From NCBI GenBank assembly GCA_945861125.1, contig CAMASZ010000024.1, positions 1 through 10,977 on the forward strand: a stretch of DNA of 10,977 bases. Reading direction: 5' to 3'. The DNA comes from Rickettsia typhi (lineage in GTDB: Bacteria > Pseudomonadota > Alphaproteobacteria > Rickettsiales > UBA1997). Position numbers and translations under genes: made by a program. The notes below the pieces were generated by a model, which searched no databases, was not told the origin of the DNA, and worked only from the letters and a program-made list of their open reading frames with translations. Below are positions 1-6,090 of the stretch, one piece after another (positions within the stretch are counted from its first letter, which is position 1; every line of letters begins with the position of its first letter).

Positions 1-27
1 AAAATTAATCAAAATAATAAAGTTCTT

Positions 28-396
28 TTGAAAAAATTACTTTTGGCCTCAAAAATTGCTTGTCTAATGATATTATTGTTTTTAAGTAACTCATGTGCAA
101 AAAAAATTAGAGCAATAATTCCAAATACTAGTATGAATGATTTTAATAGCTCTTTAGAAGGGGCTAGTCCTGAATTTGTTCAGGGTTGGAAAGATGGCTG
201 TGAAACTGGCGTTGCTTCTGGTTCAAATACTTTTTATAAATCTTTTTTTGATCAAAATGTTGTGCAAGGCCATAAGATTGCTGGTTCAACAGATTATAGG
301 GTTGCATGGTCTAATGCTTTTTTATATTGTTTTCGTGCTAATTATGTTAGGCAAAAAACTTCAATTTGGGGTTCATTTTTTGGAGGCTATCGATGA
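28..396 (+). CDS. Small predicted lipoprotein, first of three tandem paralogues
   Basis: Function unknown. The 122-residue product starts with a typical bacterial lipoprotein signal: KK, then a hydrophobic stretch, then LSNSC with the putative lipidated Cys at residue 23. It would therefore be exported and anchored in a membrane. The mature part is short (about 100 residues) and carries GWKDGCETG at residues 53-61 and a second Cys at 101 in a YCF context. Both are shared with the next two genes, so these are paralogues. The two conserved Cys could form a disulfide in the periplasm; that is inference. The start is TTG at 28, chosen because it gives the signal peptide. The frame is open to the window edge, so a start further upstream cannot be excluded. 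The stop overlaps the next start (ATGA), which suggests translational coupling. Confidence 0.72.
   Translation: MKKLLLASKIACLMILLFLSNSCAKKIRAIIPNTSMNDFNSSLEGASPEFVQGWKDGCETGVASGSNTFYKSFFDQNVVQGHKIAGSTDYRVAWSNAFLYCFRANYVRQKTSIWGSFFGGYR
382..386 (+). promoter_or_regulatory. Strong Shine-Dalgarno for second lipoprotein
   Basis: GGAGG lies 6 nt before the ATG at 393, inside the end of the preceding gene. It decides the start of the second lipoprotein in favour of ATG 393 over the in-frame TTG at 366, which would put nine non-signal residues ahead of the signal peptide. Confidence 0.75.
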
Positions 397-992
397 TAAA
401 AAAAATTAAATTTACAACATTATTGTTATATTTAATCTTATCTAATTGCAACTGGCTAACTGCTACTGATAGTACTTTTTTTAGCTTTTCAAATATTAAA
501 ATTCCACCAGGAACGCCAACTTTTCAAAAAGGTTTTAAAGATGGTTGTGAAAGCTCATCTTATGCAAGAGGAAATATTTTTTATAGAACAAAATATAAAT
601 ATAAATATGATCCAAAAATGATTGGTAATAATGAATATCGTTTTGGACATTCCAAGGGTTATGGTTTTTGTTTTCAATATATGCTTTCTACAGTGAGTGG
701 TCCACAAACTTCTTTTGATAAGTTTTTACTCCCCTATGATTATGACACAACCTTTAATGCAACCAATATTAATGATGCTTGGGATGGTTTATTTAATTCA
801 AGCGGTGGTGGCCCAATGGGTGTTAGTTTAAGTAATCCAGCGAATGGATTAAATGCTATTTTTGATTATCAAAAATCAGCAGGAGGAACTGGGAGGGGTG
901 CTCTAGATTCTCACCCACTATGGACCAGTGGTAATAAAGGACTATTTTTATTTGGTTGGACTCATGACGGATCATATTATGGAGGTGATTAA
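393..992 (+). CDS. Predicted lipoprotein, second tandem paralogue, with extended C-terminus
   Basis: Function unknown. The 199-residue product begins MIKKIKF followed by a hydrophobic segment ending LILSNC, with the putative lipidated Cys at residue 19. Asn just before the Cys makes this a slightly unusual lipobox. The family motif is GFKDGCESS at residues 47-55. It is followed by an aromatic/basic stretch with FYR and KYDP, then a second conserved Cys at 93 (GFCF). The first 100 residues match the layout of the other two lipoproteins. The last 100 residues are extra and rich in Gly, Ser, Asn and Asp, with no motif I recognise. It overlaps the previous gene by 4 bp (ATGA), and its own stop is followed within 6 nt by the next start, so the three are probably one transcript. 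Confidence 0.78.
   Translation: MIKKIKFTTLLLYLILSNCNWLTATDSTFFSFSNIKIPPGTPTFQKGFKDGCESSSYARGNIFYRTKYKYKYDPKMIGNNEYRFGHSKGYGFCFQYMLSTVSGPQTSFDKFLLPYDYDTTFNATNINDAWDGLFNSSGGGPMGVSLSNPANGLNAIFDYQKSAGGTGRGALDSHPLWTSGNKGLFLFGWTHDGSYYGGD
981..988 (+). promoter_or_regulatory. Near-perfect Shine-Dalgarno for third lipoprotein
   Basis: GGAGGTGA, an extended complement of the 16S rRNA 3' end, lies 10 nt before ATG 999 and within the last codons of the preceding gene. It favours ATG 999 over the TTG at 996. It contrasts with the weak or absent Shine-Dalgarno sequences in front of sspB, murE and nuoL in the same window. Confidence 0.75.
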
Positions 993-998
993 TTTTTG

Positions 999-1514
999 AT
1001 GAAAATAAAAAATATTTTAATTTTGTTAATTCTATCAACTAGCCTTTGTGGTTGTTATCGTAATTGGTATAAGCCAATGGGTTTTATTTTTTCGCATCGT
1101 CCCGATGAAGGTTCTCCCGGATTTAAATTGGGTTGGGATCACGGCTGTGAATCTGGCTTGGCAACGCAATATGGTGGAGCAATTTATATGAGTTTTTACA
1201 AGTGGAAGCGTGATCCTGATATTGCTTCTACAAATCCAGATTATTACAGAATTAAGAGAAGATATCAAAAAGAACTGCGAAATGTTAATTGGAGTAATTT
1301 AGAAGAAATAAAAAGAAATTTTAGTGATTATAATACAATATTTTGGAGCGCCCATTCATTTTGTAAGCATTCAGTAATTGGCATGCTTCAAACTGCTGAA
1401 ATGGATCCGCCATTGCCAGGGGAAGAAAGATACAATCCAATGGCACACAGTATTGGCAATGTTTGGAAAATGACAGGAAAAGGTGATACTAGAATTGGTA
1501 AGGGTTTATGGTAA
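999..1514 (+). CDS. Predicted lipoprotein, third tandem paralogue
   Basis: Function unknown. The 171-residue product has a clear lipoprotein signal: MKIKN, a Leu/Ile-rich core, then LCGC, with the lipidated Cys at residue 19. The family motif GWDHGCESG is at 45-53, preceded by GSPGFKL, which resembles GASPEFV in the first paralogue. FYKWKRDPD (66-74) resembles the FYR...KYDP region of the second, and the second conserved Cys is at 122 (HSFCK). Between these lies a charged insert (about 83-112, KRRYQKEL and LEEIKRNF) that the other copies lack. It ends 2 bp from the convergent nuoL stop, and I see no stem-loop terminator in the gap. The family relationship is directly visible; any role in envelope biology or host contact would be a guess. 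Confidence 0.78.
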   Translation: MKIKNILILLILSTSLCGCYRNWYKPMGFIFSHRPDEGSPGFKLGWDHGCESGLATQYGGAIYMSFYKWKRDPDIASTNPDYYRIKRRYQKELRNVNWSNLEEIKRNFSDYNTIFWSAHSFCKHSVIGMLQTAEMDPPLPGEERYNPMAHSIGNVWKMTGKGDTRIGKGLW

Positions 1515-1516
1515 AT

Positions 1517-3481
1517 TTATTTAGAAATAAAATTGAAGCTATATATTGTGAACAATAATAATATTAGTACTAAGCCAAGTACCATCCACATTGAATAGTT
1601 GTAAATATAGCCAGTTTGAATTCTAGAAGTTTTATTAGACATGTATTTGCAAAATGATGCTAGGTTATTAGGTATTGCATCAATAATTTTTACATCAACA
1701 ATTTTCCATAATAAATTTCCTAAAATTCTAGTTGGTCTGATGAATATTTTTTCATATATTTCATCAAAAAACCATTTATTAAATGATAGATTGTAAAGAA
1801 ATCTAAATTTGCTAGCAAATAAATTTGGAAGAGCAGGTTTTTTTACGTAGAATAAATAAGATAGAAAAATTGCTAACAATCCAACCAATAAAGGCGATAA
1901 CTTAACAATCAATGGTGCATGATGCATTTCTTCGTAAATTAGATTGTTATCGGGATGTAAATAAATTGAATTCTCAAAGAAATTATTGTTTGTAGAAATT
2001 ATATTTAAAAAATTAGCACCAATAAAACCAGATGCGATTGATCCAATAGCTAGTATTAATAATGGTAAAAGCATTGATTTTGGAGATTCATGAGCATGAT
2101 CAAATGTTGCTTTTTTACCGCGATTATTGCCGTGAAATACTAAAAATAAAAGACGCCAAGAGTAAAATGCTGTTAAAAATGCAGAGATAATGCCGATATA
2201 ATAGGCAAACTTACCTAGTGGATTGTGAGAAGTAAAAGCAACCTCAAGAATGGCATCTTTAGAATAAAATCCAGCAAATGGAGGAAAGCCCGCTAAAGCA
2301 AGTGAGCCGATCCACATCATGATATAAGTAAAAGGAATTTTTTTTCTAAGTCCACCCATATTTCTGATATCTTGTTCGTGATGCATAGCATGAATTACAC
2401 TACCAGCAGATAAAAATAATAAAGCTTTAAAAAAGGCGTGAGTGGTTAAATGAAAAATCCCAGCTGAATAAGCCGAAACTCCGCATGCAAAAAACATATA
2501 ACCCAATTGCGAACATGTTGAATAGGCAATAATTTTTTTGATATCATTTTGCGTAATGGCTATTGTTGCTGAAAATAGAGCAGTCATGGCTCCAACAATT
2601 ATAATGAAATTTAAGCCTATTAATGAGCATTCAAAAATTGGAGAACAACGAGCAACTAAAAAAACTCCAGCAGTAACCATGGTTGCAGCGTGAATTAGAG
2701 CTGATACTGGGGTTGGTCCTTCCATGGCATCAGCTAACCAAACATGAAGAAAAATTTGAGCTGATTTGCCCATAGCGCCAATAAATAGAAGGATAGATAT
2801 TAGATCTATTATATTAAAATTTGTGGAAAAAATAGTTAATTTATTATTCAAATTGCTTTGCACCAAGTTAAAGACACTAGTAAAATCAACTGTTCCGAAA
2901 GTAAAGTAAATCAAGGCAATTGCTATAATTAAACCAAAATCACCCACTCTATTAACAATAAATGCTTTCATGGCCGCTAAATTAGCAGATTGTTTTTTGT
3001 ACCAAAAGCCAATTAATAGATAAGATGCTAAACCAACTCCTTCCCAGCCAAAGAATAATTGTACAAAATTGTTTGCAGTAACTAAAGATAACATAAAGAA
3101 AGTGAACAAGGACAGATATGACATGAATCTTGCTATTGATTTATCCTCATGCATATAGCCAAGTGAATAGATATGCACTAAACTAGAAACTGAAGTTACC
3201 ACAAAGAGCATAATTGCTGTAAGAGAGTCAATTTTTATTGCCCAATCAATATTTAAATTTCCTGAATTGATCCAATTTAATAAGACTATATTCTCAGAAA
3301 TTTTGTTATTATGAACATCAATTAAGGTCTTAAAAGAAATTATTGCCGATATTATAATTAGCGAGGTTGTAATGAATTTTGCAAAATTATCTGAAATTTT
3401 CTTTTGTGGAATTACTCTTGATAGAATGCCTGAAAATAAAAAACCAGTTAAAGGTAGAAATAATATGAGTTTGTATAGCAT
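1517..3481 (-). CDS. nuoL: NADH-quinone oxidoreductase subunit L (complex I, ND5-type)
   Basis: Membrane-arm, antiporter-like subunit of respiratory complex I, which couples NADH oxidation to proton pumping. The 654 residues are full length for the family and hydrophobic throughout. Diagnostic stretches are FFGWEGVGLASYLLIGFW (143-160), NRVGDFG (177-183), GKSAQ (238-242), AMEGPTPVSALIHAATMVTA (252-271), KKIIAYSTCSQLGYM (315-329), THAFFKALLFLSAGS (347-361) and GFYSKDA (404-410). The proton-path residues of E. coli NuoL (E144, K229, K342, K399) appear as E147, K239, K352 and K408, so the protein looks functional. The C-terminal FDEIYEKIF plus final helix matches the long lateral-helix region typical of NuoL. 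No nuoK or nuoM flanks it: upstream is the ssrA leader region and downstream the convergent lipoprotein genes. It is therefore an isolated nuo gene, with the rest presumably elsewhere. Confidence 0.97.
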   Translation of the reverse strand: MLYKLILFLPLTGFLFSGILSRVIPQKKISDNFAKFITTSLIIISAIISFKTLIDVHNNKISENIVLLNWINSGNLNIDWAIKIDSLTAIMLFVVTSVSSLVHIYSLGYMHEDKSIARFMSYLSLFTFFMLSLVTANNFVQLFFGWEGVGLASYLLIGFWYKKQSANLAAMKAFIVNRVGDFGLIIAIALIYFTFGTVDFTSVFNLVQSNLNNKLTIFSTNFNIIDLISILLFIGAMGKSAQIFLHVWLADAMEGPTPVSALIHAATMVTAGVFLVARCSPIFECSLIGLNFIIIVGAMTALFSATIAITQNDIKKIIAYSTCSQLGYMFFACGVSAYSAGIFHLTTHAFFKALLFLSAGSVIHAMHHEQDIRNMGGLRKKIPFTYIMMWIGSLALAGFPPFAGFYSKDAILEVAFTSHNPLGKFAYYIGIISAFLTAFYSWRLLFLVFHGNNRGKKATFDHAHESPKSMLLPLLILAIGSIASGFIGANFLNIISTNNNFFENSIYLHPDNNLIYEEMHHAPLIVKLSPLLVGLLAIFLSYLFYVKKPALPNLFASKFRFLYNLSFNKWFFDEIYEKIFIRPTRILGNLLWKIVDVKIIDAIPNNLASFCKYMSNKTSRIQTGYIYNYSMWMVLGLVLILLLFTIYSFNFISK

Positions 3482-3495
3482 AAATTAAATTAAAA

Positions 3496-3501
3496 ATTAT
3501 A
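3496..3501 (-). promoter_or_regulatory. Candidate -10 box for nuoL
   Basis: Read on the minus strand this is a perfect TATAAT, 14 bp before the nuoL ATG. No convincing -35 box sits 16-18 bp further upstream, and the implied 5' leader would be only about 8 nt. AT-rich DNA gives such matches by chance, so this is weak support. Confidence 0.3.
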
Positions 3502-3631
3502 CCTAAATAAATTTAAAACCCTTTCTAACGTTATGTGAAAACTCTAAATTAATAACCCAATATAAAATATTTTGCTTAGCACAGTATTATTTAGTAAAAG
3601 TTATTTTCAAGTTGAAACGTTATTAGGCAAT

Positions 3632-3776
3632 GTTAACAAAGGTTTTTAAGTTTATATTTCATTTTATTTTGCTTATTTTTAACAAAATTTCTCAAAATAT
3701 TTCCATATATTCATCGCAATTTTATTAAAAAAGCGCTAAAAATATAAAAAAACTGAATTTAAAAACCTTTGTTAAC
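3632..3776. repeat. Widely spaced 18-bp perfect inverted repeat (possible MITE-like element or regulatory dyad)
   Basis: The left arm 3632-3649 (GTTAACAAAGGTTTTTAA) is the exact reverse complement of the right arm 3759-3776. Two further A-T pairs lie outside each arm beyond a wobble position. The 109 bp between the arms are very AT-rich and hold no ORF. The element fills much of the only gene-free stretch over 300 bp (3482-3861), between nuoL and ssrA. The motif AACGTTAT occurs at 3527-3534, 3616-3623 and 3774-3781; the last two bracket the element. It could be a small non-autonomous mobile element with terminal inverted repeats, a Rickettsiales-type palindromic repeat, or paired protein-binding sites controlling ssrA and nuoL. 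The repeat itself is certain; its nature is open. Confidence 0.6.
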
Positions 3777-3810
3777 GTTATCCGGTGCTTCTAAAAAGCA
3801 TTTCTAAAGC

Positions 3811-3839
3811 TTGTTAAATTTATTTTATTGGTTTAAAAT
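3811..3839 (+). promoter_or_regulatory. Predicted sigma70-like promoter of ssrA
   Basis: A -35 box TTGTTA (3811-3816) and a -10 box TAAAAT (3834-3839) are separated by exactly 17 bp. They place a start near 3846, about 15-20 nt before the likely 5' end of the tmRNA acceptor piece. The sequence fits a housekeeping promoter and the position is right for a stable RNA. The base composition (A/T-rich) raises the chance of a fortuitous match. Confidence 0.5.
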
Positions 3840-3861
3840 AACAAGGCTTTACTTTGGTGAA

Positions 3862-4210
3862 GCTATGGCGATAAATGCATTTTATAATAACCTTTATGGA
3901 CCTGGGGGCAGAACCCAGCACCTCCACCATCAAAACAGATGCCATTAAAACAAATGTTTTATTAGTTAATTTTTTTGGGGGTGAATAGCTTTCGACATTA
4001 GCTAAAAAAAATGACTTTGCTCGGTTGAGAAACTGCCGGTTGCTTAATTAAGATGAATAAGATTAATTACGCAATATCCGTTCAAAATTGTAAATGCAAA
4101 TGATAATTTTGCTAATGATAATTTCGAATTTGATTACGGGGCAAAAGCTGCTGTAGCATAAATGAAATTATCGGGGTTGCTCAGCACCTGTCAACAGAAG
4201 CTGGGCATCA
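3862..4210 (+). ncRNA. ssrA: Two-piece, circularly permuted tmRNA (alphaproteobacterial type)
   Basis: tmRNA rescues stalled ribosomes and tags the nascent protein for proteolysis. The gene is permuted: the 3' acceptor half comes first. It has a T-arm (stem 3902-3906/3914-3918, unusual loop GGCAGAA), then CACCTCC (3919-3925), A and an encoded CCA (3927-3929). The 5' half begins after 47 nt with GGGGGTG (3977-3983). These strands form a 7-bp acceptor stem with the G3-U70 wobble used by alanyl-tRNA synthetase. AAAATG 4008-4013 with CATTTT 3878-3883 could be helix P2. Upstream of the resume codon is a helix 4037-4043/4071-4080 extended by TAATTA/TAATTA. The tag ORF is 4096-4161. A perfect 9-bp stem 4117-4125/4164-4172 encloses the tag end, as P5 does. 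A final hairpin has stems 4179-4185/4200-4206 and 4188-4191/4194-4197. Processing should remove 3930-3976. The outer ends are estimates within about 15 nt. Confidence 0.95.
4096..4161 (+). other. tmRNA proteolysis-tag reading frame with doubled ANDNF
   Basis: Reading from the GCA resume codon at 4096 gives two consecutive copies of ANDNF, then EFDYGAKAAVA and TAA (4159-4161), 21 codons in all. ANDN at the start is the alphaproteobacterial hallmark (Caulobacter tag AANDNFAEEFAVAA) and identifies both frame and resume codon. The second GCT-AAT-GAT-AAT-TTC copy differs from the first only at two third positions. The tag ends Ala-Val-Ala instead of the usual Leu/Val-Ala-Ala seen by ClpX, which is unusual. 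The 3' half of the frame lies in the P5 helix and the loop it closes. Confidence 0.88.
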
Positions 4211-4289
4211 TCTTTGTAAGTTTGAAGTGGCTTTGGTACATCAAATTAACTTAAGTAAGCAGTCTGATAATTTAACAATTTTTAAATTC

Positions 4290-4802
4290 ATGCAAGATCT
4301 AATTGGTTATGATGAAATCATTGAAAGTTCAATGAGATCAGTAATTTATGAAACTTTAAAGAAAGTAGAAAAAAGTGGTTTACCAGGAAAGCACTATTTT
4401 ATTATAACTTTTATTACAACTTATCCAGAAGTTTCAATACCTAAGTCACTAATTGCAAAATATCCAGAAGAAATGACGATTGCAATTCAATATCAATTTC
4501 GTTCACTCGTTGTTGAAAATGATTTTTTTAAAATTTCTCTAAGTTTTGGAGGTAAGTATGAAAAGTTGTCAATTCCTTATAAAGCAATAACTTCCTTTTC
4601 TGATCCATCGATGAACTTTACATTAAAGTTTAGCACGAATTACTCTGAAAATCAAGAATCGGAGAGTGTTTCTAGTTCTGAATTTATCAGTGCCAATAAA
4701 AATATTGATAAGGATAGTAATATTGATTTATCTGCTAAGGTAATATCTTTAGACGCTTTTCGCAAAAATAAAAATTCTAAAAATCCAAAAGATAAGTTAT
4801 GA
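4290..4802 (+). CDS. sspB: ClpXP adaptor SspB, alphaproteobacterial type
   Basis: SspB binds the N-terminal part of the tmRNA tag and delivers tagged proteins to the ClpXP protease in the cytoplasm. The 170-residue product begins MQDLIGYDEI, like the MSxDLIxYD start of alphaproteobacterial SspB. It continues with GLPGKHYFIITF, YPEEMTIAIQYQF, SLSFGG and IPYKAITSFSDPSMNFTLKF, all hallmark stretches of the family. A Ser/Asn-rich linker follows, and then a C-terminal VISLDAFRKN motif, the expected ClpX-contacting tail. ATG 4290 is preferred to GTG 4227: the extra 21 residues have no family counterpart and begin 16-17 nt after the tmRNA. Neither start has a good Shine-Dalgarno. The gene lies about 80 nt downstream of ssrA, with no clear terminator between, and overlaps plsY by ATGA. 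Tag and adaptor are thus encoded side by side. Confidence 0.94.
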   Translation: MQDLIGYDEIIESSMRSVIYETLKKVEKSGLPGKHYFIITFITTYPEVSIPKSLIAKYPEEMTIAIQYQFRSLVVENDFFKISLSFGGKYEKLSIPYKAITSFSDPSMNFTLKFSTNYSENQESESVSSSEFISANKNIDKDSNIDLSAKVISLDAFRKNKNSKNPKDKL

Positions 4803-5398
4803 TTTTTGTTTATCAGATATTATACTTGGTTTTATCATACCTTGTTGCATCGATCCCATTTGGCTTATTGTTATCGAAAGCTTTTGCTAAAAAAGATATT
4901 CGTAAGTTTGGCTCAAAAAATATTGGCGCAACTAATGTTACTAGAATTTTAGGAAAAAAATTAGGAGCACTAACGCTGTTATTAGATGGAATAAAGGGTG
5001 CTATCATGGTTATAATCGCTAGATTTTATTTTTTTGAAGTAAATAATTTGCACCTATATCTGGTTTTAGTCTCTTCCGTAGCTGTTTTGGGACATATTTT
5101 TTCAATTTACCTTAAATATAGGGGTGGTAAAGGGGTTGCTACGGCGTTAGCTTGTTTATTAGCTCTTGATTTTTCGGTCGGTATGCTATCATTATGTTTT
5201 TGGATGCTTGCTTTTTCAGCTTTTAAAACTTCTTCTATATCATCCTTAGTGGCAATATTTTCTAGTATAATAACTTCTTCGCTCTTTGAAGCGCCTACGT
5301 CGCAAATAGTTTTCTGTTGGTTTTTATTTATTTTGATTCTTATTAAGCACAAAGATAACATCTTAGGAATAGCAACCGGTGAGGAAAAAAAATTTTGA
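4799..5398 (+). CDS. plsY: Glycerol-3-phosphate acyltransferase PlsY
   Basis: Integral inner-membrane enzyme that transfers the acyl group of acyl-phosphate to position 1 of glycerol-3-phosphate, giving lysophosphatidic acid, the first step of phospholipid synthesis. The 199 residues match the usual length. Visible signatures are SIPFGLLLSK near the N-terminus (conserved Ser and Gly), GSKNIGATNVTR (38-49) with LDGIKG soon after, GHIFSIYLKYRGGKGVATA in the middle, and a C-terminal HKDNI...GEEKK. These cover the three cytosolic loop motifs of PlsY. Hydrophobic segments between them fit a polytopic protein. It overlaps sspB by 4 bp (ATGA) and ends next to pyrF, so it is an internal operon gene. 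PlsY normally works with PlsX, which is not in this window. Confidence 0.96.
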   Translation: MIFVYQILYLVLSYLVASIPFGLLLSKAFAKKDIRKFGSKNIGATNVTRILGKKLGALTLLLDGIKGAIMVIIARFYFFEVNNLHLYLVLVSSVAVLGHIFSIYLKYRGGKGVATALACLLALDFSVGMLSLCFWMLAFSAFKTSSISSLVAIFSSIITSSLFEAPTSQIVFCWFLFILILIKHKDNILGIATGEEKKF

Positions 5399-5400
5399 TT

Positions 5401-6090
5401 ATGAATGAAAAATTAATAGTTGCTTTAGACGTCCCCGATATAGAATCAGCAAAATCAATAGTATATAAGCTTGGAGAGCAAATAAATTTCTACAAGATTG
5501 GTTTAGAATTAATGATGAGCGGTGAATATTTTTCACTAATAAAATTCCTTAAAAATCATAATAAAAAAGTTTTTGCCGATTTAAAATTGTACGATATCTC
5601 TAATACCATAGCTAGTGCAGTAAAAAACCTATCTAAATATGAAATTGACTTATTAACAATTCATTCAGCAAGCTATGAAATTATGAAGCAAGCTTGTGAT
5701 AATAAGGGAAAAATGAATATTGTTGCAGTTACAGTTCTTACTAATCTTGATAGTAAAGATTTAGTACAGATGGGTTTTGATAAGGATCTTTCAATTGAAA
5801 AATTAGTTGAAAATAAAACAAAAATGATCCTTGATTGCGGGCTTGATGGTGTTGTTGCTTCTGCTTTAGAAGCGAAAAATTTGAGAAATAAATTTGGCGA
5901 GGATTTTATAATTGTTACTCCTGGAATCCGTTTAAATATTAATCAAAATGATGATCAAAAAAGAGTAAGTGATGTTAAAAGTGCCGTTAGAAATGGTGCT
6001 TCATATTTAGTAGTCGGTCGCCCCATTATTCAAAGCAATAATCCTAAAGAATCAGCTCAGCAATTTATAAAACTAATTCATGAAGCTTAA
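5401..6090 (+). CDS. pyrF: Orotidine 5'-phosphate decarboxylase
   Basis: Converts OMP to UMP, the last step of de novo pyrimidine synthesis, as a soluble TIM-barrel enzyme. The 229 residues are the usual length. The catalytic tetrad is visible: K32 (FYKIG) and D60-x-K62-x-x-D65 in VFADLKLYDI. LIVALDVP opens the barrel, and TIHSA, VAVTVLTNL, IVTPGIR and YLVVGRPI are further conserved strands, the last two at the phosphate-binding end. The start is ATG 5401. An in-frame TTG at 5395 overlapping the plsY stop would add two residues and sits better spaced from GAGGAA (5381-5386), so it remains possible. It overlaps murE by 11 bp. No other pyr gene is near, although the last gene of the run contains a PyrK-like module. 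Confidence 0.96.
   Translation: MNEKLIVALDVPDIESAKSIVYKLGEQINFYKIGLELMMSGEYFSLIKFLKNHNKKVFADLKLYDISNTIASAVKNLSKYEIDLLTIHSASYEIMKQACDNKGKMNIVAVTVLTNLDSKDLVQMGFDKDLSIEKLVENKTKMILDCGLDGVVASALEAKNLRNKFGEDFIIVTPGIRLNINQNDDQKRVSDVKSAVRNGASYLVVGRPIIQSNNPKESAQQFIKLIHEA

Noticed and set aside
28..1514. Assignment of the lipoprotein array to a secretion system or bacteriocin-type locus
   Set aside because: No ATPase, channel, immunity or processing gene is nearby, and the proteins have no recognised domain. Only the lipoprotein signal and shared Cys motifs can be supported.
3632..3649. CtrA-type binding site (TTAA-N7-TTAA) in the inverted-repeat arm
   Set aside because: The two TTAA half-sites are 9 bp apart, not 7, so the spacing does not fit.
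3786..3800. Small hairpin TGCTT-CTAAA-AAGCA as a terminator
   Set aside because: The stem is only 5 bp with no GC-rich core and no T-tract, and no gene ends just upstream on this strand.
3482..3861. A small protein gene or CRISPR array in the gene-free stretch
   Set aside because: No frame of useful length is open, and the only repeats are one inverted pair and a thrice-occurring 8-mer, without regular spacing.
4179..4213. Final tmRNA stem-loop as an intrinsic terminator for ssrA
   Set aside because: The stem is strong but is followed by ATCATCTTTG, not a T-run, and it is explained as part of the mature coding RNA.
4227..4289. A GTG start at 4227 giving SspB a 21-residue N-terminal extension
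   Set aside because: The extension has no counterpart in the family, whose members begin at MxxDLIxYD, and it starts only 16-17 nt after the predicted tmRNA end. ATG 4290 fits better.
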